Below, one piece after another: positions 56,761 to 64,000 of a stretch of DNA of 64,000 bases (within the stretch, counting starts at the first letter, position 1; each line of letters starts with the position of its first letter). The position numbers and the translations under genes are program-made. The notes under the pieces were generated by a model that was not told the DNA's origin, did not search any database, and saw only the letters and a program-made list of their open reading frames with translations. The DNA comes from Bacteroidaceae bacterium (lineage in GTDB: Bacteria; Bacteroidota; Bacteroidia; Bacteroidales; Bacteroidaceae). The DNA lies in contig JAFUFK010000016.1 of assembly GCA_017469925.1 (NCBI GenBank), positions 1 through 64,000 on the forward strand. The letters run 5' to 3'.

Positions 56761-57420
56761 TTATTTCTTTTTTACCAACAGCACGCGTACTTCGTTGTCG
56801 CCCCGCCACTGGCCGATTTGTATATTGCCGTCGATGGAGAAGTAGGCGCCAAAGCCTGAGCGTTTGTCATTGTTGTACTGGCCAAACCAGAAGTCGCCAT
56901 TCGTGTAGTAGTACATACCATATCCGTGACGTTGCTGCTGATAGACCTCACCGACGTACTGGTCGCCGTTGGCATACTTCATAGAGTAAAACCCGTAGTC
57001 CGCCAGGCTTTTTGTGTCAATGAGCACGCGCTCGTTAGCCTTATAGATGAATTCCAACTTGCCCGTTGCCAAACTGTATGAGGCATAATTGGAATGGTCG
57101 CCCACAAGCACCGAGTTTTGTCCGATAGTAATGCCGAAGAGCAGTTTCCCGTCACGGAACTTACCGATAATCTCCGAACCGTCGTCGCTGATGAAACGTC
57201 CATAGCCATAGAACTTGCCGTCCTTGGTCGTCTGACCGAGGTATTGGTTGGCATTCAGGTCGATAATGCGGCTGGCAAAACCTTGCACGTGATCGATAAA
57301 GACATGCTCGAAGGAGGCGGGAATCAGTTCATACTTCTCCACGGGAGTGCGCTGGGCGCAAATGACATTGAGGAATTGGGAGATTGAGAACAGGAGAAGG
57401 GAGGTGAGGATGCGTTTCAT
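56761..57420 (-). CDS. exported MORN-repeat protein
   Basis: A 219-aa protein with a signal peptide (MKRILTSLLLFSISQFLNVI, cleavage near CAQ-RT). It carries at least three MORN-type repeats, with motifs such as YLGQTTKDGKFYGYGRF, YVGEVYQQQRHGYGMYY and FWFGQYNNDKRSGFGAYF. MORN repeats are beta-hairpin surfaces often linked to membranes or protein contacts; function here is unknown. The ATG at 57420 overlaps the nadD stop (4 bp) and gives the signal peptide. It is last in the yicC-gmk-nadD operon. Confidence 0.8.
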   Translation of the reverse strand: MKRILTSLLLFSISQFLNVICAQRTPVEKYELIPASFEHVFIDHVQGFASRIIDLNANQYLGQTTKDGKFYGYGRFISDDGSEIIGKFRDGKLLFGITIGQNSVLVGDHSNYASYSLATGKLEFIYKANERVLIDTKSLADYGFYSMKYANGDQYVGEVYQQQRHGYGMYYYTNGDFWFGQYNNDKRSGFGAYFSIDGNIQIGQWRGDNEVRVLLVKKK

Positions 57421-57995
57421 GATTGGTAGTAATGATGTTTCTTTATTTCTTGCCATACGCGTGGTGTAAGGCCACGCCCATGATAGTGCCCTTCGGCAAT
57501 GGCTTGGCGTATCTCGGTAGAACTAATAGGGTAGAGTGGGGTGCGGACAACGTGGACTTTGGGGGGCAACGCCGTGGCGTCGATGTCGAACCCCGGGCGG
57601 GGATAGATGCAAACGCCATGGTGTTTCATGATGATGTCGCTATCCTTCCACTCGGGAAACCGTTGCCAATTGTCGGCACCGATAATAAGCACGAACTCGT
57701 GCTGGGGGTAGGCCTGGCGCAAGGCTTCCAAAGTCCGTACCATATAGGATGGTCGGGGCAGGTGCATCTCGAAGTCCGAGACGTGCAGCCCCGGTTTCCC
57801 CTCTATGGCAAGTTGGGCAAGGTGGAGACGTGCCTGATCGTCAAGCAGGTCGGTACACCCTTGTTTCAGCGGGTTGAGGGGAGAGACGAGGAACCACAGC
57901 TCATCGACAATAGCCTTGCTGACAAGCCACTTCCCGAGTCGGGTATGCCCCGTATGGATGGGATTGAACGAACCGCCGAATATGCCTATTTTCAT
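57417..57995 (-). CDS. nadD: nicotinate-nucleotide adenylyltransferase
   Basis: A 192-aa nucleotidyltransferase of NAD synthesis. It begins IGIFGGSFNPIHTGH, with the (T/H)xGH catalytic histidines, and has LIIGADNWQRFPEWKD, then ISSTEIRQAI near the C-terminus (ISSTxIR motif). It overlaps gmk upstream and the MORN gene downstream by 4 bp each. Confidence 0.95.
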   Translation of the reverse strand: MKIGIFGGSFNPIHTGHTRLGKWLVSKAIVDELWFLVSPLNPLKQGCTDLLDDQARLHLAQLAIEGKPGLHVSDFEMHLPRPSYMVRTLEALRQAYPQHEFVLIIGADNWQRFPEWKDSDIIMKHHGVCIYPRPGFDIDATALPPKVHVVRTPLYPISSTEIRQAIAEGHYHGRGLTPRVWQEIKKHHYYQS

Positions 57996-58576
57996 TCTTT
58001 GTCGTGACGGAGGAAATCGTTAAGCAACGCAACAGCTTCGGCCTTGGCTGTGCTGAGGTCGTCGTTGACGAGAATCTTGTCGAAGCGTGGGGCGTACGAC
58101 ATCTCTTCTTCAGCCTTGGCCAGCCGGCGCTCTATCTGTTCGGCATCGTCGGTGGCACGATGCTCGAGTCGGCGGCGTAGTTCATCGACCGATGGGGGGT
58201 GGATGAAGATGCTCAGGGCCTGTTCGCCATAGAATTGCTTGATGTTGCAACCGCCCTTTACATCGACGTCGAAGACCACGTTCTGCCCCTCCTCCAACTG
58301 CCGTTCGACCTGGCTCTTCAGCGTACCGTAGAAGCGGTCTTGATATACTTCTTCGTATTCCAGGAACTCGTCATTCTCAATCTTCTGGCGGAATTCTTCG
58401 GGTGAGAGGAAGAAGTACTCTACCCCGTGCTGTTCCTTGCCACGTGGCGGGCGGCTCGTGGCCGAGATGCTAAACTTGAGCCGAAATTCGGGATGCTCCT
58501 GCATCAGGTATTGTACAATCGTGCTCTTTCCGCTACCCGAAGGAGCTGAGAAAATAAGTAACCTTCCCCTTTCCAT
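57992..58576 (-). CDS. gmk: guanylate kinase
   Basis: A 194-aa kinase converting GMP to GDP. P-loop SAPSGSGKSTIV at residues ~10-21, the GMP-binding TSRPPRGKEQHGVEYFF, and the YEEVYQDRFYGTLKSQVE lid region are present. It follows yicC by 2 bp, a conserved pairing. Confidence 0.96.
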   Translation of the reverse strand: MERGRLLIFSAPSGSGKSTIVQYLMQEHPEFRLKFSISATSRPPRGKEQHGVEYFFLSPEEFRQKIENDEFLEYEEVYQDRFYGTLKSQVERQLEEGQNVVFDVDVKGGCNIKQFYGEQALSIFIHPPSVDELRRRLEHRATDDAEQIERRLAKAEEEMSYAPRFDKILVNDDLSTAKAEAVALLNDFLRHDKE

Positions 58577-58578
58577 AC

Positions 58579-59457
58579 TTACATAACATTTAAGACTTGT
58601 TCCTTAATTTGTTCCAGTTCGTCCTTCATACGCACGACGATGTTTTGCATCTCCGCTTCGTTCGATTTCGAACCGGTGGTGTTGATTTCGCGTCCCATCT
58701 CTTGTGCAATGAAGCCCAGCTTCTTCCCCTGCCCATGGCCTTCCTCCATCGTCTTGCGGAAGTAGTCGAGATGATTGGCCAGTCGCTGCTTCTCTTCGTT
58801 GATGTCCAGTTTCTCGATGTAGTAAATCATCTCCTGCTCCAAGCGGTTCTTGTCGTAGTTGATGCCAGCAAATGACTCCAGGTTCTCGATGATACGCTGG
58901 CGAATGCGCTCGACGCGGCTGGTCTCATAAGGTTCGATGCTACGCAGCAGCGCGCCAATGTTGTCCAGCTTCTCCTCGAACTTCTGCTGTAGGGCTTCGC
59001 CTTCCTGACGGCGGAAGTCCATGAGTTGTCGTATGCTCTCCTCTACCGCTCCGCGCACGATGGTCCATTCCTCATCGGACAGTTCGGCCTGTGCCTCGTT
59101 GTGGTTCAGCACGTCGGGCATACGAACGAGCAGGCTCCACCAGTCGTTAGGCTGGGGAATGCCATAGAGTTCGCTCAGGCGCGTGATTTGGTTGCGGTAA
59201 CTATTGGCAATGGCACCGCTGATGGGCGTGCTTGTCGTGCCTTCTTCCTTCTCGGTCCATAGGCTGAAGTCCACCTTCCCGCGTTCCAATGTCTTGGCAA
59301 TGAGGCCGCGAATCTCCATCTCCTTCTCACGGTAGAGCGGTGCTATGCGGGTCGAAAGGTCAAGCGCCTTTGAGTTGAGCGACTTGATTTCGGCCGTAAT
59401 TTTCTTGTCTCCGAATACGACCACGGCCTTGCCGTATCCTGTCATCGATAATATCAT
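58579..59457 (-). CDS. yicC: YicC/YloC-family endoribonuclease
   Basis: A 292-aa protein starting MILSMTGYGKA, the family hallmark, with EIKSLNSKALDLSTRI and the C-terminal KKLGFIAQEMGREINTTGSK block, which ends DELEQIKEQVLNVM. The family has been described as ribonucleases acting on small RNA or mRNA. It is the first gene of the yicC-gmk-nadD-MORN operon. Confidence 0.93.
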   Translation of the reverse strand: MILSMTGYGKAVVVFGDKKITAEIKSLNSKALDLSTRIAPLYREKEMEIRGLIAKTLERGKVDFSLWTEKEEGTTSTPISGAIANSYRNQITRLSELYGIPQPNDWWSLLVRMPDVLNHNEAQAELSDEEWTIVRGAVEESIRQLMDFRRQEGEALQQKFEEKLDNIGALLRSIEPYETSRVERIRQRIIENLESFAGINYDKNRLEQEMIYYIEKLDINEEKQRLANHLDYFRKTMEEGHGQGKKLGFIAQEMGREINTTGSKSNEAEMQNIVVRMKDELEQIKEQVLNVM

Positions 59458-59486
59458 AGATGTAAGTGTGTTACGAAATACAAGTG

Positions 59487-59494
59487 CAAAGATA
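59487..59494 (-). promoter_or_regulatory. -7 box of the yicC operon
   Basis: TATCTTTG on the minus strand, 29 bases before the yicC ATG at 59457; upstream TTTG is not clear. Confidence 0.5.
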
Positions 59495-59537
59495 CGGATT
59501 TATTCGTATTCGTGCCGCGTAATTCGGAATTAATTTG

Positions 59538-59545
59538 TATCTTTG
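59538..59545 (+). promoter_or_regulatory. -7 box of the tsaB operon
   Basis: TATCTTTG, 20 bases before the tsaB ATG at 59566; divergent from the yicC box about 45 bases away. Confidence 0.5.
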
Positions 59546-59565
59546 TGGGCAATATTCAGGATACA

Positions 59566-60258
59566 ATGGCCTGCATACTACATATCGAAACAAGTACTCG
59601 TGTGTGCTCTGTGGCCCTGAGCCAAGACGGAGCATGCATTTTTGACAAGGCCGACCCCGACGGGCCCAACCATGCCGTACAGTGTGGTGTCATGGTGGAG
59701 GAGGCCCTATCTTTTGCCAATAGTCACGCCATCCCCTTGGATGCCGTCGCCGTCAGCGAGGGCCCAGGCAGCTATACAGGGCTGCGCATAGGTTTCTCGA
59801 TGGCAAAGGGCGTGGCTTATGGTTATGGCATACCCCTTATCTCTGTGCCGACATTGGAGGTAATGACCGTCCCCCTTCTGCTCTATCGCGAGGATGTGGC
59901 AGAGGATGGTTTGCTCGTCCCCATGATTGATGCCCGGCGTATGGAGGTCTATGCAGCCGTCTATAACCGTGCGCTGAAGCCTGTCAGGACGGTTGCTGCC
60001 GACGTGGTCGATGCCGATACCTACAAGGAATATCTCGACCGCGGCCCTGTCTATTTCTTTGGCGACGGGAGCGAGAAGCTGACCGAACTTATCCGGCACC
60101 CAAATGCTCACTTCCTCTCGGGTATTACTCCGCTGGCTAAGTACATGTTCCCCCTGGCCGAACGCCGCTATCTGCGTGAGGAGTTTGCCGATGTGGCTTA
60201 TAGCGAACCCTTCTACCTGAAGGAGTTTGTTGCCGTAAAACCCAAGAATCTTCTATAA
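59566..60258 (+). CDS. tsaB: tRNA threonylcarbamoyladenosine biosynthesis protein TsaB
   Basis: A 230-aa inactive paralog and partner of TsaD in forming t6A37 of tRNA. It has the ASKHA nucleotide fold start HIETSTRVCSVALSQDG, VSEGPGSYTGLRIGFSMAKG and LLVPMIDARRMEVYAAVY. The ATG at 59566 is chosen because the longer frame would begin upstream of the promoter box. It leads the operon continuing with DUF4290. Confidence 0.93.
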   Translation: MACILHIETSTRVCSVALSQDGACIFDKADPDGPNHAVQCGVMVEEALSFANSHAIPLDAVAVSEGPGSYTGLRIGFSMAKGVAYGYGIPLISVPTLEVMTVPLLLYREDVAEDGLLVPMIDARRMEVYAAVYNRALKPVRTVAADVVDADTYKEYLDRGPVYFFGDGSEKLTELIRHPNAHFLSGITPLAKYMFPLAERRYLREEFADVAYSEPFYLKEFVAVKPKNLL

Positions 60259-60261
60259 CTT

Positions 60262-60852
60262 ATGCAATACAACACCCAAAAAGAGAAACTGCAGATGCCC
60301 GAATATGGGCGTGGCGTACAAGACATGATAGCGCATGCTGCAAGTTTGCCTGACAAGGCCGACCGCCAACGTTGTGCCGAGTCCATCTTCGGCATAATGG
60401 CAAATATGCAGCCTCAGTTGCGCGAACAACCCGACTACAAACATCGCATCTGGGACCACATTGCCTACATCTCAGGCTATCAGCTCGACATTGACTACCC
60501 CTGCGAGATAACCCGCTTGGGCGACGATGCCGAGAAACCCAAGCCCGTGCCCTATCCGATGAAGGAGATTCGCCAGCGTCAGTATGGTCACCTCATCGAG
60601 GAGTCGCTGAAGCAATTGGCCGAGATGCCCGAAGGCGAGGAACGCGATGAGATGCTTGCCCTTGTGGCCAACCAGATGAAGCAAAGCCTTTTCAACTGGA
60701 ATCGCGATGCCATGGATGATGAGAAGGTGGCCTCGGACATTGCACACTACACTCAGGGACGCGTCATTCTCGACCTCTCCACGTTCCGCTTTGCCCCCGT
60801 ACAGACGCTGCCCCGTCAGGATGGCGTTAGTAAGAAAAAGAAGAAAAAATGA
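60262..60852 (+). CDS. DUF4290 protein
   Basis: A 196-aa protein of the Bacteroidetes-specific DUF4290 family, recognised from MQYNTQKEKLQMPEYGR and its constant position before murA. It is mostly helical and acidic, with a basic tail (KKKKKK) that may touch nucleic acid or membrane. No signal peptide. Function unknown. It overlaps murA by 4 bp, suggesting a link with cell-wall or translation genes around it. Confidence 0.88.
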   Translation: MQYNTQKEKLQMPEYGRGVQDMIAHAASLPDKADRQRCAESIFGIMANMQPQLREQPDYKHRIWDHIAYISGYQLDIDYPCEITRLGDDAEKPKPVPYPMKEIRQRQYGHLIEESLKQLAEMPEGEERDEMLALVANQMKQSLFNWNRDAMDDEKVASDIAHYTQGRVILDLSTFRFAPVQTLPRQDGVSKKKKKK

Positions 60853-62156
60853 GTAGCTTTATCATCGAAGGCGGTCACTCGCTGAAGGGCGAGATACAGC
60901 CTCAGGGTGCCAAGAACGAGGCCCTGCAAGTACTATGTGCCACGTTGCTCACGTCCGAGCCTGTGCGCATCAAGAACGTTCCTAACATAGCCGACGTCAA
61001 CAACCAGATTAAGTTGCTCTCCGAGATTGGTGTAAAGATCAGCACCAATGGTCCTGGTGACTATACGTTCCAGGCCGACTCGGTCAACCTCGACTATCTG
61101 CGCAGCGACGAGTTTCTGACCCGCTGCTCCCACCTTCGCGGCAGTGTTATGTTCCTTGGTCCTCTTCTGGCCCGATATGGCACGGCCTCTGTGTCGCGCC
61201 CTGGTGGCGACCAGATAGGTCGTCGCCGCCTCGACACCCACTTCCTTGGCTTCAAGAAATTGGGTGCCGACTTCGTCTATGACAAGGAACGTGGCGTATT
61301 CGACATCAAGGCCGACACCCTCCGTGGTACCTATATGTTGCTTGATGAAGCCTCTGTGACGGGTACGGCCAACATCATCATGGCGGCTGTCTTTGCCCAG
61401 GGAACGACTACGATTTACAATGCGGCCTGCGAGCCCTACATCCAGCAACTCTGCCTCCTGCTTAACCGTATGGGAGCCAAGATTTCGGGCATTGCCAGCA
61501 ATCGGCTGATCATAGAGGGCGTTACCTCGCTCCATGGGGCCGAGCACACGATTCTGCCCGATATGATTGAGGTCGGTTCATTCATCGGCATGGCTGCAAT
61601 GTGTGGCCGTGGCGTGCGCATCAAGAATACGGGCTACGACCAGTTGGGCATCATCCCCTACACCTTCCGTCGCCTGGGCATCGAAGTACGCCACGAGGGC
61701 GACGACATCTTCATCCCCGAGCAGGAACATTACGAGATAGACTCCTTCATCGACGGCTCCTTCATGACCCTGGCCGACGCTCCTTGGCCAGGCCTTACGC
61801 CCGACTTGCTGAGCGTATTGCTCGTTGTGGCCACTCAGGCCAAGGGTTCTGTGCTCATCCACCAGAAGATGTTCGAGAGCCGTCTGTTCTTCGTCGATAA
61901 ACTCATCGACATGGGTGCGCAGATAATCCTTTGCGACCCCCACCGCGCCGTAGTCGTTGGGCACGATAAGCGCATGCCCCTGCATGCCGGTCGTATGACC
62001 AGTCCCGACATCCGTGCCGGTATCGCCCTACTCATTGCGGCCATGAGCGCCGAAGGTGTAAGCCAAATCGATAACATCAATCAAATTGACCGTGGCTATC
62101 AGGACATCGAAGGCCGACTCAACGCACTCGGTGCCCACATTACGCGTGTGAGATGA
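60849..62156 (+). CDS. murA: UDP-N-acetylglucosamine 1-carboxyvinyltransferase (Asp-type MurA)
   Basis: A 435-aa enzyme adding enolpyruvate to UDP-GlcNAc, the first committed step of peptidoglycan synthesis. It has GAKNEALQV (K22-N23 pair) and the RPGGDQIGRRRLDTHFLGF loop. In E. coli this loop carries Cys115, the target of fosfomycin; here the matching residue is Asp121. Asp-type MurA is known from mycobacteria and chlamydia and is not alkylated by fosfomycin. It overlaps DUF4290 upstream and rimM downstream by 4 bp. Confidence 0.95.
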   Translation: MSSFIIEGGHSLKGEIQPQGAKNEALQVLCATLLTSEPVRIKNVPNIADVNNQIKLLSEIGVKISTNGPGDYTFQADSVNLDYLRSDEFLTRCSHLRGSVMFLGPLLARYGTASVSRPGGDQIGRRRLDTHFLGFKKLGADFVYDKERGVFDIKADTLRGTYMLLDEASVTGTANIIMAAVFAQGTTTIYNAACEPYIQQLCLLLNRMGAKISGIASNRLIIEGVTSLHGAEHTILPDMIEVGSFIGMAAMCGRGVRIKNTGYDQLGIIPYTFRRLGIEVRHEGDDIFIPEQEHYEIDSFIDGSFMTLADAPWPGLTPDLLSVLLVVATQAKGSVLIHQKMFESRLFFVDKLIDMGAQIILCDPHRAVVVGHDKRMPLHAGRMTSPDIRAGIALLIAAMSAEGVSQIDNINQIDRGYQDIEGRLNALGAHITRVR

Positions 62157-62665
62157 TACGTCAGGACGAGGTCTATAAAATAGGACAACTGGGCAAACCG
62201 CATGGTGTGCGAGGCGAGATTAACTTCTCGTTTTCGACCGATGTGTGGGACCGTGCCGAAGCCGATTATCTCGTTTTGATGGTCGATGGCATCTTGGTAC
62301 CCTTCTTTCTCGAGGAGTATCGTTTTCGTGGCGACCACAGCGCCTTGCTGAAGTTCCTCGACCTCGATACGATTGAGGCAGTGCAGGAGTACTCTGGTTG
62401 CGAAGTCTATTTCCCTTACGCCCTAACCCCCGAGGGCGACGATGACGACTACACCTGGCAGTACTTCGTGGGCTTCCGTCTCATCGACACCCAGCGTGGC
62501 GACTTGGGACAGATTGCTCATGTCAACGAGGATACGGCCAATGTGCTCTTTGAACTGGAGGGCGGCACCCTGATTCCCGCCGTCGAAGACCTCATCAGCG
62601 ATATCGACCACGAGGGGCGTACCGTTCACATGACCCTGCCCGAAGGTCTATTAGAACTTGGATAA
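62153..62665 (+). CDS. rimM: ribosome maturation factor RimM
   Basis: A 170-aa protein with the N-terminal barrel signature YKIGQLGKPHGVRGEINFSF and the C-terminal PRC-barrel (LIDTQRGDLGQIAHVNEDTA, then LIPAVEDLI). It assists 30S head assembly. It overlaps murA by 4 bp and precedes dxr by 3 bp. Confidence 0.94.
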   Translation: MIRQDEVYKIGQLGKPHGVRGEINFSFSTDVWDRAEADYLVLMVDGILVPFFLEEYRFRGDHSALLKFLDLDTIEAVQEYSGCEVYFPYALTPEGDDDDYTWQYFVGFRLIDTQRGDLGQIAHVNEDTANVLFELEGGTLIPAVEDLISDIDHEGRTVHMTLPEGLLELG

Positions 62666-62668
62666 AGA

Positions 62669-63823
62669 ATGAAGAAAAGAATAGCCATTTTAGGTTCGAC
62701 CGGTAGCATCGGCACTCAGGCCTTACAGGTCATCGAGGAGCATGCCGACCTGTACGAAGCCTACATACTTACCGCCAACCGACAGGCCGACCTGCTCGTC
62801 CAACAGGCCCGCCGTTTCCAGCCCTCAGCCGTGGTGATAGCCGACGAGAGTCGCTACGGCTACGTCCGCGAAGCCCTGGCCGACCAGCCCATTCAGGTCT
62901 ATGCCGGAGCCGATGCTCTCTGTCAGGTGGTGCAGAACGACGAGGTAGATATCGTGCTCACGGCTCTTGTGGGCTTTGCCGGCCTGCGTCCGACGATATC
63001 CGCCATCCAGAGCCACAAGCAGATAGCCTTGGCCAACAAGGAAACCCTTGTCGTGGCTGGCGAACTTGTTACCCGCATGGCTGTAGAGAACAGGGCGCCC
63101 ATCCTGCCAGTCGATAGCGAGCACTCCGCCATCTTCCAGTCGTTGATGGGCGAGGAGAGTGAGATTGAGAAGATTATCCTCACGGCCTCGGGCGGTCCTT
63201 TCCGCAAGTATGCGCTCGACGAACTGCGCACCGTTACGCCGGCCATGGCCTTGAAGCATCCCAACTGGGACATGGGAGCCAAGATAACCATCGACTCCGC
63301 CACCATGATGAACAAGGGCTTCGAGGTCATCGAGGCCAAGTGGCTCTTCGGCGTCGAGGCCGACCACATACAAGTCGTCGTGCATCCCCAGAGCGTGGTC
63401 CATTCGGCCGTGCAGTTCCGCGATGGAGCCGTAAAGGCGCAACTGGGCGTGCCCGACATGCGTGTCCCCATCCAGTTGGCACTCAGTTATCCCCGGCGTT
63501 TGGCCAGTTCGTTCGACCGACTCGACTGGTATCACATGCAAGACCTTACCTTCGAGGCGCCCGACCTCGAGAAGTTCCGCTGCCTCGGCCTCGCCTTTGA
63601 GGCTCTGCGCCAGGGCGGTACGATGCCCTGTGTCGTCAATGCGGCCAACGAGGTCGTGAACCTTGCATTCCGCCAGGAGCGCTGTTCGTTCCTGCAAATG
63701 CCGGAGGTAATCGGCCAGACCATGCAGCGCGCCACCTTCGTCCAGCAGCCTACGCTCGACGACCTTTTCCAGGTCGATGCTGAGGCCCGTCGCATTGCCA
63801 AGCAATTGATAAATGAAAATTGA
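62669..63823 (+). CDS. dxr: 1-deoxy-D-xylulose-5-phosphate reductoisomerase
   Basis: A 384-aa MEP-pathway enzyme using NADPH. N-terminal dinucleotide motif AILGSTGSIGTQAL, then LANKETLVVAGELV, the metal-binding PVDSEHSAIFQ, the flexible loop TASGGPFR and NWDMGAKITIDSATMMNKG. Length is normal. It is the target of fosmidomycin in other bacteria. Confidence 0.96.
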   Translation: MKKRIAILGSTGSIGTQALQVIEEHADLYEAYILTANRQADLLVQQARRFQPSAVVIADESRYGYVREALADQPIQVYAGADALCQVVQNDEVDIVLTALVGFAGLRPTISAIQSHKQIALANKETLVVAGELVTRMAVENRAPILPVDSEHSAIFQSLMGEESEIEKIILTASGGPFRKYALDELRTVTPAMALKHPNWDMGAKITIDSATMMNKGFEVIEAKWLFGVEADHIQVVVHPQSVVHSAVQFRDGAVKAQLGVPDMRVPIQLALSYPRRLASSFDRLDWYHMQDLTFEAPDLEKFRCLGLAFEALRQGGTMPCVVNAANEVVNLAFRQERCSFLQMPEVIGQTMQRATFVQQPTLDDLFQVDAEARRIAKQLINEN

Positions 63824-63832
63824 TAAATTGAG

Positions 63833-64000
63833 ATGAATACCATTTTAATAAAAGCCTTTCAACTTCTCCTGTGCCTGTCGTTGCTCGTCGTGTTGCACGA
63901 GGGCGGGCACTTCGGTTTTGCCAAGCTCTTTAAGACTCGCGTAACGCGCTTCTACCTGTTTTCCAACTGGGGTTTCCACCTCTTCAGCTCGTACGACAAC
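63833..64000 (+). CDS. rseP: site-2 protease RseP family, cut by window end
   Basis: Fifty-six codons from the ATG at 63833, running off the edge. The first membrane segment contains VVLHEGGHFGFAK, the HExxH zinc motif of intramembrane metalloproteases (HEFGH in many relatives, here HEGGH). Position right after dxr matches the common dxr-rseP order. It would cleave membrane-embedded anti-sigma factors. Confidence 0.88.
   Translation, partial: MNTILIKAFQLLLCLSLLVVLHEGGHFGFAKLFKTRVTRFYLFSNWGFHLFSSYDN

Overview
The window looks like the chromosome of a member of the Bacteroidales, most likely of the Prevotellaceae. The evidence is promoters of the Bacteroidetes type (TTTG about 20 bases before TAnnTTTG), a SusC/SusD pair, type IX secretion genes porU-porV, DUF4290 beside murA, the order rplM-rpsI-rpsB-tsf, and a secreted protein with a dockerin-like tail. 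The genus is inference. No prophage, IS transposase, CRISPR array or tRNA was recognised.

Layout. 1-180: 5S rRNA and a strong terminator. 183-5300: a flavin-oxidase-family gene and a large secreted repeat protein broken by a frameshift in a run of eight G. 5325-9450: MscS-type channel plus sulfatase. 9451-9970: divergent promoter region filled with 22-bp repeats. 9971-17382: leucine operon (leuA, a DUF559 nuclease inside inverted repeats, leuC, leuD, a second LeuA-family enzyme, leuB, a TPR protein). 17371-18642: purA. 18728-25745: type I restriction-modification locus (hsdM, a small membrane protein, hsdS, an opposing YoeB-type toxin-antitoxin pair, hsdR) with a structured leader before hsdM. 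25830-33551: AlkD-like protein, dipeptidyl peptidase III, AraC-type regulator, recQ, and an SbcC-like coiled coil lacking ATPase heads. 33674-35026: hisS. 35016-47124: host-glycan locus (SusC, SusD, GH92, GH89, HGSNAT-like acetyltransferase, divergent sialidase). 47476-50573: rplM-rpsI-rpsB-tsf. 50590-56626: FAH protein, porU, porV, ispF. 56761-59457: yicC-gmk-nadD-MORN operon. 59566-64000: tsaB-DUF4290-murA-rimM-dxr-rseP (cut by the window edge).

How the genes work together. Nearly every operon is tightly packed with 4-bp overlaps. The glycan locus reads as a pathway: sialidase removes terminal sialic acid, SusC/D import, GH92 trims alpha-mannose, and GH89 with the HGSNAT-like enzyme match the two consecutive lysosomal steps on terminal alpha-glucosamine.

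Most unusual signals. (1) Six tandem arrays at five intergenic loci share an exact 22-bp period but not their sequence; several have palindromic cores and two reach into the last codons of genes. (2) A 537-bp unit carries a DUF559 nuclease gene between two 26-bp inverted repeats (24/26 identical); the repeats form the end of leuA and the start of leuC, and related GC-rich palindromes lie inside the peptidase gene and after the large secreted gene. (3) A ~340-nt leader upstream of hsdM folds into several hairpins, one of which is better paired on the minus strand through G-U wobbles.
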